The notes under the pieces: model-generated
What the model was told of the DNA's origin: nothing
Databases searched by the model: none
What the model saw: the letters and a program-made list of their open reading frames with translations, nothing else
Shown: piece after piece, positions 13,600 through 15,222 of the stretch
How the letters are laid out: every line of letters starts with the position of its first letter
Position numbering within the stretch: the stretch's first letter is position 1
NCBI GenBank assembly: GCA_029934755.1
Contig: JAOZLQ010000036.1
Span: 1 to 15,222 of the forward strand
Reading direction: 5' to 3'
DNA from: Desulfuromusa sp.
GTDB lineage: Bacteria > Desulfobacterota > Desulfuromonadia > Desulfuromonadales > Geopsychrobacteraceae
DNA: 15,222 nt
Program-made: the position numbers and the translations under genes

Positions 13600-14391
13600 T
13601 TATATGCTGGAGCGTTTTTTTAACTCCAACTCCAGGAGATGTTTTTTTGCTGGATTCGACCGGCATCTAGCAATCAATTGTTTCAATACGTGGTGGTGTA
13701 CTTTTGGTAACCAGAGAGTAAACCAGATGTCTGGGGTCTTTACATTATTCAGAATCGCCAACCGTAGGTTTGGGCGTTGATTCCAACGACTATGTCGAGC
13801 AACCATCGATATCGTCTCAGCGCTGGCTGTTGCTCCACGTATAAATTGATAAATAGATGCTTCTTTGAGGCGAGAACTATCAAGACATACCTCAAAAAAT
13901 TGTGGGTGGCCTTCTTTCATTAACTCCGCAACAATGTTGGTTGTCCCTCGACGGGCTAAAGTGATTTTATTGCCGAGAGGTGTGGTAGGAAGTCTCTGTA
14001 TTATGGCACGTTCTGCTGCTAATTTCTGATCAGGAGTCACTCCAGGCAAATAGCATAGGTCGATGAGTTCAAATAGCCGCAATTGCGGGAGTAGATTACG
14101 TATCAAAGTTCCTGATGTTGCAGGATTTTTAGCTAGAGCAAGAATGAGCCGATGATTGAGTATGTGTTTGTGCTTTTTGTGAATTGTGTTAACTAGGTCT
14201 TCAGTTAGATCGCTGCGTTTCAATAAAACCAGTAAATGATCTTCATTTATATAGGGATTTTTTAGCAGAGCTTCTAGAAAATCGTTATCAGGATCCAATA
14301 GTAATTGGAAGAGTTTTTCTTCTCTTGCAGTTAAAGCTAGCTGGAGCTTTTTTACATAGTTTGGATTGAAATCTGTTATTTGTTTGTCCAT
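13600..14391 (-). CDS. Alpha-helical repeat protein of unknown function
   Basis: I do not recognise a named family. The 263-residue product (from the ATG) is rich in leucine and built of short helical hairpins, recalling HEAT or leucine-rich-variant repeats. Examples are FLEALLKNPYINEDHLLVLL, then LILALAKNPATSGTLIRNLL and ITLARRGTTNIVAELMKEG. The KNP turn recurs twice (about 44 and 89) at the start of repeats. There is no signal peptide or membrane segment, so a cytoplasmic binding scaffold is plausible. The ATG at 14391 is seven bases after the stop of the GAF-like gene upstream. A TTG at 14409, inside the end of that gene, would add six residues. Neither start has a good ribosome-binding site, so translation may be coupled to the gene before it. 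Confidence 0.72.
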   Translation of the reverse strand: MDKQITDFNPNYVKKLQLALTAREEKLFQLLLDPDNDFLEALLKNPYINEDHLLVLLKRSDLTEDLVNTIHKKHKHILNHRLILALAKNPATSGTLIRNLLPQLRLFELIDLCYLPGVTPDQKLAAERAIIQRLPTTPLGNKITLARRGTTNIVAELMKEGHPQFFEVCLDSSRLKEASIYQFIRGATASAETISMVARHSRWNQRPNLRLAILNNVKTPDIWFTLWLPKVHHHVLKQLIARCRSNPAKKHLLELELKKRSSI

Positions 14392-14398
14392 TGGGTTT

Positions 14399-15222
14399 TC
14401 AAACCGCAACTATTTTATTTTTCAAAATAAGCAGTTTGAAGGACATTTCGGCTTTGTTGACAATGGTTTGGACTTCAATAGAGTGCTGTTCCAGATCTTC
14501 AAGTTGACCTTGAATATAAAGAATACTGACTAACCGGTCTTGCACCATTAAGGGAGTGACCAAAGCACTGATCGGAGGCTGCGAATCAAAAAAGTCTATT
14601 ATTTTGCGATTTTGTAATGAATCGGTTACTGGTCCCAAGTATTGAGAATGGCTTGTCGCTATTTGATTGAAAATGGAATTTTCGTGGATCGGAATGCTGA
14701 TTTGTTCAAAATCGTGAGGTCTATTGTTGCTAGTAGCCAGCCAGCCAGCGGCCATATTATCGCGAACCAACAATAAGGCACAATGAGGGAAGTCTTCTTT
14801 TAGATAATTTATAATGGCACAAGCAATATCATCGCGTTTCTTTGCGTTGGCCAATTGTTGTAGCAAGTCATTTGAATTTACCTTTGTGAAAGATGCTTTA
14901 CTATCAAAGTAGTTTTGATCAGTTGGCTCTTTACCCGCATAATCTTCATCTCCCAGTAATGGCCATGGCTTATTACTTTCAAATTGTGCGTCATCTTTCG
15001 GTTTTTCAACTGCTTCCGCTGCTGTTTTTTCTTCTAACATCATGTTGGATGTTTTCTTCTGAGCCGCCATCATTCTCCGATTCATTTGACTTGCCAGTGT
15101 TTCAAAACGTGGAGAAAGGATCATCCCGTAATATTGTTTAAGAGCCTGCATTAGGCGGATTTCCGGGATCGCCAGGGGGATAATAATATGATCCAGTTGA
15201 AAGGACAGTTCATCAATATTTG
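14399..15222 (-). CDS. GAF-like domain protein of unknown function, 5' end outside window
   Basis: The frame is open to the window edge, giving 273 visible residues. The first ATG inside (15151) is preceded in frame by conserved-looking protein (IIIPLAIPEIRLMQALKQYY), so it is almost certainly internal. Residues before about 125 include a charged, low-complexity linker rich in Lys, Glu and Asp. The final 150 residues look like a GAF-type sensor fold: LLQQLANAKKRDDIACAIIN, then HCALLLVRDNMAAGWLAT, SIPIHENSIFNQIATSHSQY and SALVTPLMVQDRLVSILYIQ, with strand-helix order typical of GAF domains. No kinase, cyclase or DNA-binding domain is visible, though one could lie upstream of the edge. It precedes the helical repeat gene by seven bases and the two probably form one operon. 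The GAF assignment is by pattern only. Confidence 0.7.
   Translation of the reverse strand, partial: NIDELSFQLDHIIIPLAIPEIRLMQALKQYYGMILSPRFETLASQMNRRMMAAQKKTSNMMLEEKTAAEAVEKPKDDAQFESNKPWPLLGDEDYAGKEPTDQNYFDSKASFTKVNSNDLLQQLANAKKRDDIACAIINYLKEDFPHCALLLVRDNMAAGWLATSNNRPHDFEQISIPIHENSIFNQIATSHSQYLGPVTDSLQNRKIIDFFDSQPPISALVTPLMVQDRLVSILYIQGQLEDLEQHSIEVQTIVNKAEMSFKLLILKNKIVAV

Noticed and set aside
1..15222. CRISPR arrays, insertion sequences, integrases or toxin-antitoxin genes
   Set aside because: I saw no regularly spaced repeats, transposase or integrase motifs and no terminal inverted repeats. The tRNA cluster shows no attachment-site duplication beyond the tRNA-Asp unit itself.

Overview
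The window looks like a chromosomal core region of a low-to-moderate GC, anaerobic deltaproteobacterium, most likely in the Desulfuromonadales (Geobacter/Pelobacter/Desulfuromonas/Desulfuromusa relatives). This rests on protein flavour and gene order, not on a database search. The supporting points are the order tRNA-Leu, tig, clpP, clpX, lon, HU; a riboswitch-controlled thiFSGHE cluster using the oxygen-sensitive tyrosine lyase ThiH and a ThiF with an N-terminal ThiS-like extension; and a YggT/DivIVA-like pair in an apparently Gram-negative genome.

Layout. Positions 1-55 hold the 3' part of a tRNA-Leu(UAG). Positions 151-5800 are a protein quality-control block on the + strand: trigger factor, ClpP, ClpX, a Rho-independent terminator, then Lon. 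A second terminator overlaps the end of lon. The nucleoid protein HU follows from its own sigma70-type promoter (5929-6201). Positions 6311-6684 form a tRNA island, Asp-Val-Asp, made from a duplicated leader-plus-tRNA-Asp unit and closed by a very strong terminator. From 10447 down to 6859 on the minus strand lies the thiamine operon thiF-thiS-thiG-thiH-thiE, preceded by a TPP riboswitch with an intrinsic terminator. Two small + strand genes follow: an unrecognised helical protein and a DUF3467 protein. They converge on aroG (class I DAHP synthase, minus strand). A clear promoter at 12574-12602 drives yggT and a divIVA-like gene on the + strand, ending in a terminator. The right edge carries two minus-strand genes that I do not recognise by name: a GAF-like protein cut by the window edge and, downstream of it, an alpha-helical repeat protein.

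How the genes work together. Trigger factor meets nascent chains at the ribosome. ClpX and ClpP form one protease and Lon is a second. The thi genes make the thiazole half of thiamine (ThiF and ThiS handle sulfur, ThiH makes dehydroglycine from tyrosine, ThiG closes the ring) and ThiE joins it to the pyrimidine half. thiC and thiD are not in the window, so pyrimidine supply must be encoded elsewhere. The TPP riboswitch should switch the operon off when the end product is abundant.

Most of the window is ordinary housekeeping DNA and I see no phage, IS element, CRISPR array or obvious new system. The points most worth a second look are the tRNA-like leader copied in front of each tRNA-Asp, the degenerate ThiS-like domain on ThiF, the two unrecognised genes at the right edge, and the uncharacterised helical-protein/DUF3467 pair.
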